DNA of 64,000 nucleotides from Bradysia coprophila. Taxonomy: Eukaryota > Arthropoda > Insecta > Diptera > Sciaridae. Of the stretch, positions 1 to 11,400 are shown piece after piece (positions within the stretch are counted from its first letter, which is position 1; every line of letters begins with the position of its first letter). The notes beneath the pieces are model-generated. The model did no database searches and was not told where the DNA came from. It saw only the letters and a list, made by a program, of their open reading frames with translations. Location: contig NW_023503493.1 of NCBI RefSeq assembly GCF_014529535.1, forward strand, positions 20,182,001-20,246,000, in the 5' to 3' direction. Made by a program: the position numbers and the translations under genes.

Positions 1-3000
1 GAGTCAGACGATTCGGAGCTGGACGATTGGTTGTGTTGTCTCAAGACGTTGTAACGCTTTCTGCCGGCTTCCGATTCGCTGATCACATTTCCGTACAAAA
101 CGTTCTTTTCCAAGCAAGTGGCTTGTTTAGCTTCCAATTGCAATTGTTTAGCTGGTCCTTGGCAATCTTGATCGGCAACAGCCCACGAGGCGATGAATTG
201 ATGTGGACGACGAAGAATGCAGTTTTGTGGTGAGGTCATATCGTCGTGTTTTTCGCCATTGAATGTTCCGCAGATACCGCGAACATCGTTTCTCAATTCA
301 GAGTCGGCTCCCAATTTGACGGTGTGTCCGTTGTATGTGACTTCAACAAGCATGTCACGGACCTCAACGGTAACTTCATGGGATGGAAGAGCAAAGATAC
401 GGATGATTGGCTGATTGGCATCATCGTCGGAGTGAATTTCGACGGCATGGTTTTGAGTTGGGTGTTGTTCGACATCGTTGATGTAAACACGTGGTGTGGA
501 TTCGGCGCTTTGACCTGGTGTCAATTTGACGGTATAGTCGTTGCCGTCGTTTTGACCAACGACGATCAAAACATCCTTTTGGTTGCTATCGGTGGCAGAG
601 TCACGAGCCATAACAGTTATTTGTTGATCTTCATCTTCTTCAGACGATTGTGATTCGTTGGCATCATAACGGTCGACGGTTTGTAACATGACGTGCCAGC
701 ATTTACCAAGGTTTTGCTCGATGGTGTTGTTGTCGAAGGAGTTCAAGTAGTCCTTGTCAAGAACGCAGACGTCTCTGTATTGGATGGCACGGTTGTATAG
801 ACGATCAGACCAGTTGTTGGATGGTTTGATGACTAAAGCCGTAGCGGCGATTTTGTTCAAACGAACATCACGGAATTCTCCTTGCATTTTTGGCGATTGA
901 ATAGTAACATTGAAGGCGTCCAATCTGGGTGCGAATTGAGTTTCGATTTCAATGCGGCCGTTCTTGTTGTTGACCATGTTGTTTTCTTGATAGTATTGGT
1001 ATCCAATGTGACGGGCAGCTCCATAGAATCTGTATGTCCAGTCCTTGAATTGGGATGGAACGTTGTCGTAATCAATGCTGATTTCGTAACGGTCCAATTT
1101 GTTGGCCCATGATGTGACCTTGCGACAAGCTTGCATTTGATATTGTCCTTGATCCATTTGTTTCAAACATTGTTTGCCGACATCACTTTGGCGAATGAGG
1201 GCTTTGCGTTCTTCGGTTTGTTGGAGCTTGGCCTTGATTTGAATGTGAGCAGCATTTTGCGAGCATTTTTCACCAAAGTTCAAAGTTACATCGATGTTTG
1301 AGGTGGCATCGTGTTCCAAAGCATGTTTGAAGTTCAATGTGGGTGTGTTGGGGAATTTTCCGTTGAGTGTCATACAGGCTTGCATTTGTTGTGAAGATTT
1401 TTTGGATGGTTGGGCGTTGACGGCATTGGCGAATACCAACATACGTACTTTATCGTCGATTGGACTGTCAGCGGTGGCAATGGTCAAAACGTATTCAGCT
1501 GGGTTCTTGCCTTCGAATTCGACGGCAAAGTCCCAAACTTGAGCTTCGCTGTGGGTGATACCGGCGGCAACATTTTGAAGGAATTCTTGTCGGCGACGTT
1601 CACTGTTTGCTGACTTGGAGGATGGATTGGCAGCGTTTTGTTTGTTGAGACGCTCGTTGGGGTTCTTTGGATTGGTGGGTTGTGGTCCAACATCTTCTTG
1701 ATCATCGGTGTATGAGAATGTGACCTTGGCATTTTTGTTGCTCGAATGTTCAGCATCGAAATGCAAGTTAACGTTGTAGAATTCGTTGGATTTAACGTTG
1801 AATGGATACAAGATAGCGGTGGTCAAATCTTGTTCTTTGATCTTGTTCTTAACGGAGCTGAAGTCGATGAAGTCCTTTTCGTGTTGGGCTTGGAATTGGA
1901 AGACCATGCCAGTGGATCGGTCACCGAAAGTATATTCAATGTTGCGTTGGGAACGAACATGAATCAAATTGTAGTCGTGACGATAGCTGAGGATGTCTTG
2001 GCGCGAGGTGTATGGCCAGTTGCTCATGTGCAAGACTTGGGAGTTCTTCTTGGAACGGAGTGGTTCGACGTTGGCGCTGACTTCGTTGTTACGTAAATCA
2101 ATATCGACGACCATACGGAGTGGCAAGTGAATTTGAGCCTTCTTGTTGATACCGGCGACCTGTTTGAGTCATTAAAAGGAAAAAGAAAACTGATGATCCT
2201 GCCCTCAGTACGATTATTTTGGCAAGAAATGCTTACATAACGTTGGCTGTTGAATGGAGTGACGAATCCAGCCTTGGTGTTGACGGTTGTAGCATAAGTC
2301 ATTTGGATTTCGGCGCTGATGTTGGCGTATTTGGGCAACAAAATCTCTTCGTCTGTACCTTGAGCCAAATCTGGTGTGGATCGGAGACGTACTTCACCTC
2401 CTACTTTCACCAAAGTTGGAGTTTTGTAGGTGTACACGAATGGGAAACCGGTGGCCATTGGGAAGCTAACTGTGACAACATCACGGTTGTACATTTTGCT
2501 GTATTCGAATTGGTGTCCGTTGCGGAGCATGTTGGCCATTTTCTTAGCAGCAGCTGGCAATTGTTCAACAGTTTGGTTGTCGAAGGTGAAGAAACGTTTG
2601 GTGTTCATGATGGATACCATCAATTGACCTTCCAATTGTTCAGCTTCGTCGGTTTTGATGTTCAAAAGTTGGGCAATCTTTTGTGTGGACCATTTGTTGG
2701 ATTGGGGTTCGGGTTGATGTTGCTTGCGAGCGTTCTTTGGATTTTCAGGGTTCTTTTGCAATTTAGAATCATCGTATTGATCATCGAGAATGTCGAAAAG
2801 TTGATCGATGCTGTTGACCATAGCGTAGTGCTGATAATGCAACGCAAGACGAAATATTGGAAATGTCAGCAAATTGAACCCAAAGTCGAATTATATTGTT
2901 TGCTTAGCGCAATTGCAAATACTCACTTCTGAAGTTCTCTTCAAACCGCCCATGTTACGTTGGGTGGCTAAGAAAAGGGCTTGTGGCCAAAATTCATCTT

Positions 3001-6000
3001 GGCTGCCAATGTAGCTGCTTTGTTGGAAGTAGGCCAAGTTCAAATGTTCATCGGCATAATCGCGCAAGAGGGTGCGTGAGTATTGGCGTCCCTTACGTTC
3101 TTCGTTCAAGAAGGATTTAGCAGCTTGAGCGTTAGCAGCTAATTCTTGTTGATCTGGATGAGTCAATTTGGCAGCTGATCGAATGGCGGATTCAACGGCA
3201 GCCTGAACATGTTCGGATGGATCTTCATGTGTGAATTGAGCCATACGTTGGAGCATTGAGGTTGGTGGGGCTGTGCGCATCAGTTGGAAAACGGCAGCCA
3301 CACGGATTTGGTGAACTTCTCCGACATTTTGGTAGATTTTGTACAGGACCGAACGAGCCAATCGTGGATAGTTAATGGTGAGTTTATCGAGAGCAACAAC
3401 GATTGCCAATCTCTGGAAATCGGATACTGGTACTTGTCCTTCGAGGTATGGTTCGAAGACGCTAAGAATCTTGGGGTGTCCCAAGTTGCCCAAGGCACGG
3501 ATATAAGTTTGGATTTTTTGGCTATCTTCGTCCTTAACAGCTTGTTTCAATTCACGAGCCAAATGTGGGATGACCTCGTCACGAACAATTTTGTTGTCGC
3601 GATCACTAAGGCGACCGAAACTGTGTACTGGATAGTAGTTGTAAGCTGATTGGTTGTTGACTTGAGCAGCGTTCAAGAAGTTGGTAAGAGCAATCAAGGC
3701 GGTGGTGTTTACGTTTTGTTGGTTTTGTACCTTTTCGCTGGTGGCGAAGTGCTAAATGAGTAAATTAATTTATGTTTATGGCTGTGTGGTAAAAGTTATT
3801 CTCTCTCTCTTTCAATTAAAACTTACGAAGAATCGTCTCAACAAGGCATTGGTTGGCATACGAATGGTCTTTGGCAAAGCAGCGATCAGTTGAGCAGCTT
3901 CTTCACCTTGGATTTTCTTTTCTTCAATCCATTCCATGACTTGGTTAGCGGCTGGTGGGGTACCAGCTTCAGCGACAGCATCACGGTAGGCTTTCCAGGC
4001 AGCATTACGAACAAGCGATTTAGTATTTTGTACGTCCAATTCGCGGTCTGGATGGTACAATTGATTGGCGGCTTCGTTGATTTCCTTGCCATTCATTTGA
4101 CGGATCATACGAGCCAATTGGTTGTATGAGTTCAAAGTATTGCTGGCTGGAATTTCGCTGGGGTTTTGGAGTTCTTCGCCGATTTGTTGAGCCAATTTTT
4201 CGGCATCTTGGACGAGGTTGATTTGCTTGGCGTATTTGAACGAATGTCCCTTGTTGCCAACTGTGTGAAGAAGAGTTTGCGAAAATTTATTAATCGAATC
4301 GAAAATGAAAGTTATATCTTTTACTTACCGGAGAATGGAAGCAAAGGCATCTCTGGAGCGTCCTTTAGAGTTGGTTCTGGTTGGTAATATTCTTCGCTGC
4401 TGTCAATTGATTGAGAGCTCGAGCTGGAGCTCGAGCTGCTGGAATCTGACGAGTCAGACGACGATGAAGATGACGAAGAACTGCTGTCGGATGAAGAGCT
4501 GCTGCTACTGCTGCTGCTGCTGCTGGAAGAATCATCTGGGTTCGATTGAGATGATGCGTTCATTGATTCACTTGACGAGCTTGAGCTGGACGAGCTTGAA
4601 TCATCGTCTTGTTCGTTGTTGTTTGTGGATTGTTTACGGATGGCGTTGTTGTAGCGTTTTTCGTTGTCAACGTTGATGGATCTGCGTGAACGAGATTTTT
4701 TGTTGTTCTTGTTAGCCATTTGGTTCTTGTTTTGTTGACGGCTAGTTTCAACTGAATCTTCGCTAGATGAAGACGAAGACGATGATGATGACGACGACGA
4801 CGAGGAATCAGAATCGTTTGAGTCACCATTCAATGAGTTTGAGCCCGATTCGGATGAGCTGCTAGAGCTTGAGCTTGAACTGCTAGATGATGAGCTGGAC
4901 GAACTGGACGAGTCGGAAGTGTTGTTCATGGGACGAGCGTGGTTTTGCGAATCAGATGGCAAGTTGTAAGTGTAAACCAACGAACCAATTTCCAATAGGT
5001 TTCCAGCTGGGATTTGTGGGTGCGATGAGATTTCTTCCAAAGATGACAATGTCAAGTTGACGGAAGCAACAACAATAGCTTTCTGTTCACCGTACAAAGT
5101 TGGGCTGACAGCGACCTTTTGGATGGTTTGGGCAGATTGAATGGTGTAGTGTTTCAATGAACCACTGACGATGATACGAGTAACATCAGTTTTGGACATG
5201 GCATCTCCCATTTGGTTGGTATTGGGCTTGAAGCTGATGGAAATGATTTTAACATTAGTTTCACAGTCAAACGTAAAGTAATCACCGTAACACTTACTCG
5301 CTGTGTCCGGTTATTCCAAAGTGGTATCCCATACGTTGGTCACAGTTGGAGAAGTTCTTGGTCTTAACGATATCGATGAATTCACCGTTTCCTTTCAATT
5401 GTGGCATTGGAACCCAATCGCGATGGTTTTGGGTCAAATATTCTGGGAGTGGTGAGATATCGTACAAAGTTTCACATTCACCGGTAACAGTTGGTTCCAT
5501 TGTCTTGTAGACGGCATTGTTGCCATGTTCTTCAGGCAATTGGTTGTGCTTGCATCTGATTTCATTTTGGGCATTGGTGTCAGCTTGAAGTGGACTAATG
5601 ATGGCCTTCAACATGTTGACTTGGTCGTTGGTCATTGTGCGGTCAACAGCTAACGAACGAATGGCACCATTCTTCAATCGAACTTCGAATGGTTTTTCGG
5701 ACATTGGCATTTGATGGTAAGCAAGTTGTTCACCACTCAAATCCATATCCCAACCATTGTTGAGTTGATGATGAATTTCAGCAAATTCGGGTTTCATTAA
5801 TTTTCCGATGAGAACATTGTCGGCTTGTGGGCGAATGTATAGACGGGCACGTGTGGCCATACCAACCCATTGTTGCTTGAGATCAGGCAAAGCGGTTAGC
5901 GTGCGTGTTTCAACATCGTATTTGTACTCGTAGTTTTGTTTCCAGGCACCTTCTGAGGCAGCAAGGCCAACTAAAAACCAGAACGAAGAAAAAAATCAAT

Positions 6001-6089
6001 TCAAAATTCAAAGTCTTCACACGAATTCCGATTAAATCAGAATCGGAAATCTATTTACCGAATACGAATAGAACTAATGGAGTCCACAT
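1..6089 (-). CDS. Vg: Vitellogenin (yolk protein precursor), 3' end cut by window edge
   Basis: Large lipid transfer protein made in fat body, secreted and taken up by oocytes as yolk. Exons in transcript order: 6089-6059, 5970-5298, 5233-4329, 4260-3827, 3751-2927, 2830-2237, 2159-1. All are GT-AG and phases agree, giving 1,873 codons inside the window. The start ATG gives a signal peptide beginning MWTPLVLFVFVGLAASEG. Exons 2-6 carry the N-terminal lipid-transport module (about residues 20-770). Residues about 340-530 are polyserine tracts split by a basic linker with a furin-type site, SRSRR|S, near 4680. The last exon contains the von Willebrand D region with GICGTFNGE near 270-300 and following cysteines; a further Ser-rich stretch begins at the window edge. 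Usual insect length is about 1,800-2,100 aa, so only the C-terminal tail is missing. Gene divergent from the DUF1091 gene. Confidence 0.97.
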
Positions 6090-6166
6090 CTCGTGTAGAA
6101 TTCACTTATTGAACCTATTAGATTGGACACAAATCACTGTGTGACAATCCAATGGATTTGATCCCC

Positions 6167-6173
6167 TTTTATA
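6167..6173 (-). promoter_or_regulatory. Vitellogenin TATA box
   Basis: TATAAAAGGGG read on the minus strand, 78 bases upstream of the start ATG. A transcription start would be expected about 30 bases downstream, near 6135-6144, where the minus strand reads TCACACAGTG, a loose insect initiator. This gives a 5' UTR of roughly 50 bases. Placement is by sequence only. Confidence 0.7.
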
Positions 6174-6239
6174 TTTGTCAAATTGTGATGAATTTGCACC
6201 CAGTCAAAGGCAATCAACATCACCACATTACACGCGCAT

Positions 6240-6361
6240 TGATAAGAATTATGCAAATCTGCAACTTTCTAATGATGTGACGATATTTTTGTGCTAATCT
6301 TTGCATGGAATAGCAATAGATAAGGAGCTTAGTGTCTATGCCAATTTTAAAGCGATTATCA
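6240..6361. promoter_or_regulatory. Cluster of GATA-type sites upstream of vitellogenin
   Basis: Three WGATAR matches lie 70-190 bases upstream of the TATA box: TGATAA at 6240-6245, AGATAA at 6318-6323, and TTATCA (TGATAA on the minus strand) at 6356-6361. GATA factors are established fat-body and amino-acid-responsive regulators of mosquito vitellogenin promoters. The motif is short and frequent in AT-rich DNA, so function is inferred from position and clustering. Confidence 0.4.
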
Positions 6362-6576
6362 ATTATTATTGATGTCTAGCAGTTATTTCTTTTATGACGA
6401 AAACGCGAGTTTTTCCATTCAGTAAACTGATATTAGATTTTCAAGTTCATTATATTAATGAGTTCATTGCTATTAGAATTGTTATTGTAGTTATACATTA
6501 ATATATTTCACGTGTTACGGCATGTTTCATTTTCATTTACATCGCCTAATCACGTAAAGCATTGTACTTACAAGAT

Positions 6577-6663
6577 TCCAAGTTGTTATGTGACAAGTGG
6601 GGAATACAGCCCTCCGCTTCGGGTCGGGCTGTAACATCCCACTTATCAAATACACAACTTGGA
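6577..6663. repeat. 87-bp hairpin (MITE remnant)
   Basis: Imperfect inverted repeat: TCCAAGTTG at the left end pairs with CAACTTGGA at the right, and the arms continue through ACAAGTGGG/CCCACTTAT and ACAGCCC/GGGCTGT around a GC-rich loop. It sits in the Vg-DUF1091 divergent spacer. The rest of 6174-7259 is AT-rich with no gene recognised; the open frame at 6841-7023 has no supporting signal. Confidence 0.6.
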
Positions 6664-7259
6664 ACCTCGGAAGTAATATACTATTATGAACACAAAGATT
6701 GATTGAATAATACAGCGATAGTTACATAGCGGATTTGTTTCCATAGGTTTTATATTTACTTCGTTTTGATTTGAAATCTGCATCTCCAACACGAATTTTC
6801 ACCTCTAAGGCGTTCTGTAACCAATACGCCGAAGGCCTATATGAATCAGATGGATAATGTGTTACAGCCTTGGCTTTTTGTCTCTTTGATTTTTCACAAT
6901 TCTGTGTTTCAGTATTTTAACACGTATTCTGCTACTTCATTTTTTCAACGTAGACTTCAGTATGTAAAACCAAAGCTATCGGATACAGTTTATAGAGAAA
7001 TTAATTCAATTTGTGTAGGATAACAAGAGCTTGCAATGCAAACATAATGTTGATAGAATCGTGAATGGTGGAACCTCTGTCTATATTTACACCAGTAAGC
7101 ACGTGAAATCATGAAACAGCCTGTTATCATTAAATATAAGTTAAAAATAAATTACCAAAAACTTTGATGCCAACCTAATTTGTTTGAAAATGAGAAACGG
7201 AAAATGCTTGTTGGCTGTGACAAAAATTAAAAAAAAAATAGTTCACGCCAATATATGAG

Positions 7260-7933
7260 ATGCTTGTCATCAACAGGATCGAGCTCATAATAAATGTTTT
7301 ATTCGGTGTGGTACTACTAGCATCAGGAACCAGCGGATGGGTACGTCAACGAACAGACTTCTAGTCGGCCTAAAATATTTTTTTTATTTTTCGCATTTGA
7401 CAGCGACCGTTCAAATTCATTATTTACAATCACACCGTGGAAACATACTCACCAAAATGTCGGGGTAACTCATCGGTCACCGACTCCGGCAAATTTAGTC
7501 TTCACCTCGAATTCCTGGGCAACGTTCGAAATATGATAATGGAAACGGTAATCTGTTTCGAATCGAATAATGGAATCTGCGATATGGAATTGATAAATCG
7601 AAGAATTGATCTTTGTAAGTTCTACAAAAACAAGAGATACGAACCTATTCTTCAGGTGGCCTTTAAAACGTTTGAGAATTTTTTAACACATTGGTTTACC
7701 GCCTGTCCCATCAACAAAGTATTAAATTTTGATAAATAGTGAGTCAATCGAAACAAATGGTTCTTTTGCAGGGCATTTATTATCTTCGAAATGTGGAAAT
7801 GAATGTGGAATCGTTGCCACCAATATTTCCAGAGAAGAATGGACTGTACGATGCAATAATTTTCGAGAAGCAAGAGCGTCTGTTACGCGTAAAGGCATTT
7901 TTCCAATTTCTTAAAACTTATAAAAGAACTTGA
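7260..7933 (+). CDS. DUF1091-family secreted protein (185 aa)
   Basis: Three exons, 7260-7340, 7404-7718 and 7772-7933, joined by GT-AG introns of 63 and 53 bases, all in phase 0. Residues 1-25 form a signal peptide with a hydrophobic core (INVLFGVVLLASGTSG). The mature part has the DUF1091 layout: an early TYSPKC cysteine, a central IDLCKFYKN, then TACPINKG, YYLRN and a C-terminal PEKNGLYDAIIF block. Length matches the family (about 170-190 aa). DUF1091 proteins are an insect-expanded group with an MD-2/GM2-activator-like predicted fold and include CheA/CheB chemosensory proteins; the ligand of this member is unknown. AATAAA follows 61 bases after the stop. Convergent with DNA-PKcs. Confidence 0.85.
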
Positions 7934-7993
7934 AAACAATGGTCTGAATCAACGGAATGGCAATCATGATAAAGTAGTTACGACCATACTCAC

Positions 7994-7999
7994 AATAAA
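7994..7999 (+). terminator. Poly(A) signal of the DUF1091 gene
   Basis: Canonical AATAAA 61 bases downstream of the TGA stop at 7931-7933, consistent with a short 3' UTR. Confidence 0.7.
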
Positions 8000-8174
8000 G
8001 TTTCTATATGTTGGAATTCGACTTTCACAACATGTCCCTAAAAGAAGCTCATCGGGAAATCCTTCTTGTAACACATCGGACCATTAAAACACCAGAAAAT
8101 CCTTCTTAATACACACCATCCTTCGATTGGAAAATTAGTAGACTCACTCGAGGATTAGATAGGATTCATAAATA

Positions 8175-8180
8175 TTTATT
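8175..8180 (-). terminator. Candidate poly(A) signal of DNA-PKcs
   Basis: AATAAA on the minus strand (TTTATT on the plus strand), about 230 bases past the DNA-PKcs stop. No clean AATAAA lies closer, so this would put the MITE at 8199-8350 inside the 3' UTR. Not proven. Confidence 0.45.
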
Positions 8181-8198
8181 TGATTTTCGAAACATTTA

Positions 8199-8350
8199 GG
8201 GGCCATCCATAAACGACGTCCGCACTATAGAGGTGAGGGGGGTTCATCAAAGTGTGACCGCCATATATTTGTGTAGTGGAAAAGTGGAGACAAGGGGGAA
8301 GGGGGTCTAAAATTCCAGAAAAACCGCGGACGTCCTTTATGGACAGCTCC
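8199..8350. mobile_element. 152-bp MITE flanked by TA
   Basis: Terminal inverted repeats: GGGGCCATCCATAAACGACG on the left and, reading inward from the right end, GGAGCTGTCCATAAAGGACG. Both then continue with TCCGCG-like sequence. TA flanks each end (8197-8198 and 8351-8352), the target duplication of Tc1/mariner-type elements. The interior is non-coding. Similar TIRs based on CCATAAA are common in arthropod genomes. Confidence 0.75.
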
Positions 8351-8412
8351 TAAACAAAATTATTGGTCTTTCAACATACAACGAATCTGCAACCACTTTA
8401 ACAGCTAACAAA

Positions 8413-11400
8413 TTAAATCCACGGCTGGAATCCAAAAAATAGTATCCCCAGCAATGCCGGATCGGTGGCCATATCGATCAGACACTGAACCTGTTCTTCA
8501 ACGGTGAGATCAGTTTCAGGAAGTCTGGCCCTGATATTATGCTGCTGATGGCCATTCAAAAATTTCAAGTAGCCTTCCATGTACTTGGGGAATCTGAAAT
8601 GGAAAATTTTCGCTCAGTTTGGTTCGTTCAGTAAGTCATGCAGTAGATGATGATACCTTGCTACTTGACCCGCTCGTAGGTCTTCTGCAAATAAGTCTTT
8701 AGGATTTGCTCCGGCCAACTTTCGTTCAGCAATTCTAATACGCATCAGCGGTTCCCAGTCACTGTCTGTAAATTTTTAAACAAAACGTTCAGAGATCAAA
8801 TAGCCACACAAATGTGACTCGAAATTACCGGATGAAGAAATGGATTCATCAGGATTGTGCGCTCTAGCCGAATGCAACCAGTCGATGGTCGGTTCCTTGA
8901 CGAAGCTTTCCATGTATGAGGTTAATAACTTTCGCGACGATCTGAACGTGCGCAACGTGTGAATCATTGTTTTTATGATTAATCCACTCGTTCCGAACGG
9001 TGTCATCACATTAACGAAATGTGGTGATAATCGGAACGGTATCAATTCGGGAATGGTAGAATCTCGAGTGCCTGCACCGAACGCTAAATTGAAATCGATT
9101 CCTGACAAAAAACGAAGAAGTTTTTTTTTTGTAGACATAAGGAGACGGAGAGAGAATTGTGCAAGTACCAAGCATTGTAGCATCTTTCTGATGTATTAAA
9201 ATGTTGGATAAGTGACGATCGCCAATTCCCAGTACCCAGTGGGCGATGTTCATTGTTGCTAGGCTGGTGATAAAATTCGTGCGCAGTAGGAAAAAGCTTT
9301 CCGGTGAGACACTCAACTCAATTAAAGCAAATTTGATGATGTCGTCGGGAATTTTATACTCCAAATTTCGAAAGTTGTTGATGATCTGCACAATGTAGGG
9401 GAAATAATGTAACGCGTTTGGTGGAATTACGTTTGGAGGACCAAATTACCTGAGTTCTGCTATAGTTCATTACCGATCTTCCGTACAAGTGGATGTTGTT
9501 CTGATTCTTCTCGCCAATGGAATGAACTCGCAAAAATTTGTCAAAATCCAAACGACATTGATCTAACTTGGCCTTAGCATTGCCTTCTTTCCGTTCCAAG
9601 CCATGGCTAGTTAAATCGAACATCGGCATCGTGTGTTCAACAAACGATAAAATGCCACAGCAAGTACTTATCGGCACCACTTGATAACCTTTGATGGTCA
9701 ACTGATGATTGCGACATTTTTCATCCGCCCTCAGGAGACCGGACATATGGTGGAAAATTTGCTGTATACGCTCGTCCTGTCGCATATCCTCACCGTATTT
9801 CACAAGATACGGATACGTTTTCCCATTGCTGCAGTAAATATTAATTCTAATTGGCATTCGCATTGACTTGAATATCGTTATCTTTTCGTCGAATTTGATT
9901 ATTTTGATGTGTTCCGATGTGTTTGGGCAATTGTTACCGGTATATTGACCTGGCAGTTCAAGAAGATTATCCTCACCGCACCATTGAAATTTCGCCAGAT
10001 ATGGAGAATATCTAACGAGCTCTGTGTTGTCACATTGAAGAGATCTCAATTTGAAAAGCAATAATTTCAGTTCTTTGGCTATAGTTTCTCTGTCGTTGAC
10101 CACTGTGAAAAAAAAAAATAGAATTGAGGAAGTTGAACAGTTGATGAATAAAGAGTATCAACGTACCGCTCAATGAAGATAGTTTGCGAATATCATTGAA
10201 AAACACGTTCAACTTGTCGTACTCCGTTCCGTAATAGCTGCGATCCGGAGGGAAAATAGTCTCAATGATATCCGACACTTTCTTGAAGAATTGATTCTCC
10301 GAAAGCATTAGAAATTCGTTATTCAGAGACATCAAATGATGTTGCATCATTTTGGAGGGAACGCAAACGGCCGACAAGCCTTTCACGAAACTATCAATCA
10401 ACGGATTTCTGCTGATGTGGTTGATGCGTACAATCATTGGTCGATCACTGACTTCTTCGGAACAATTACTTATGTACTGGGAATGCGACAATTTGAACGG
10501 ATATGTGAGTGCAGTTGGATACGTTTGAGCCAAGCGGAGAACCAGCTCATCTATGTAACAATCTCGATCGAATTTCAGTTCGGAAATTATTTGCGATATC
10601 CAACCGAGAAACATCCATGCTGGCACTCTGGAACACTGGAACAAGAGTCATTACGGGGATTTAAGATTTTGATAGGACTTTCGATATGCATGTTGCAGCG
10701 CCTCAAGCTTCAACGTCCAGACTTTCTCATTACCTCATCATTGAACAATTTTTTCGTTTGTTCGCTGGCAAGCGTTTTTATTTGCAATAGTCGAGGGAAA
10801 TACTGGCGTGCTTCTTTCGATCCGTAGGTCATGCCTCTCAGCAGTGCCTTGATCATTGTCTCAGCAACATTGTTTATCTGTAATTGAAATGGAATTTATG
10901 TGAAGGACTCTCTATTTCCTCAATTTCAAATGCCATTCGCTTACATAGCACAAATTGTCGTCAGAGTGCGTCTGAACGTATTCGGCTAATTTAAAGTGCG
11001 CATCACCGAGTAGCTTAATAGAGCTGTCGTTCTTGATGTGCGTGTAATTTGCGGTAGCAATATTAATGCTCTCATCAAGGCACATGTACGAATGTTCACA
11101 CAGCCGTTCAGTTTTGTTATCTGAAATTGATTTTCTGTTTTTCGAGCGGTTTCGAGTTGGTGGCTTTAATTTAACTAATTACCTCGACTACTCCGTATCG
11201 AACTGCCAATCAGCAGCATTTCCAAGTCGTCGCACGAAACATTTTCGGCTGCGATCAGTCTACCGATACCTGTTGATATCTCGCTGGCACATTGCAATGC
11301 ATTGATGTGCTTTTCCGTGTTGCGAATTGTGAGAACATTTTCCATAACATTTTTGTCCAATTCAATCCATGCATTGCAATACAGCTGTAGCTTCTTTGTA

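Noticed and set aside
246..653. Plus-strand open frames over the vitellogenin last exon
   Set aside because: Antisense shadows of the vWD-region coding sequence; no domain or start context.
2219..2932. 237-codon open frame on the plus strand
   Set aside because: It lies antisense to vitellogenin exons 5-6 and crosses their introns; exon phase and homology support only the minus strand.
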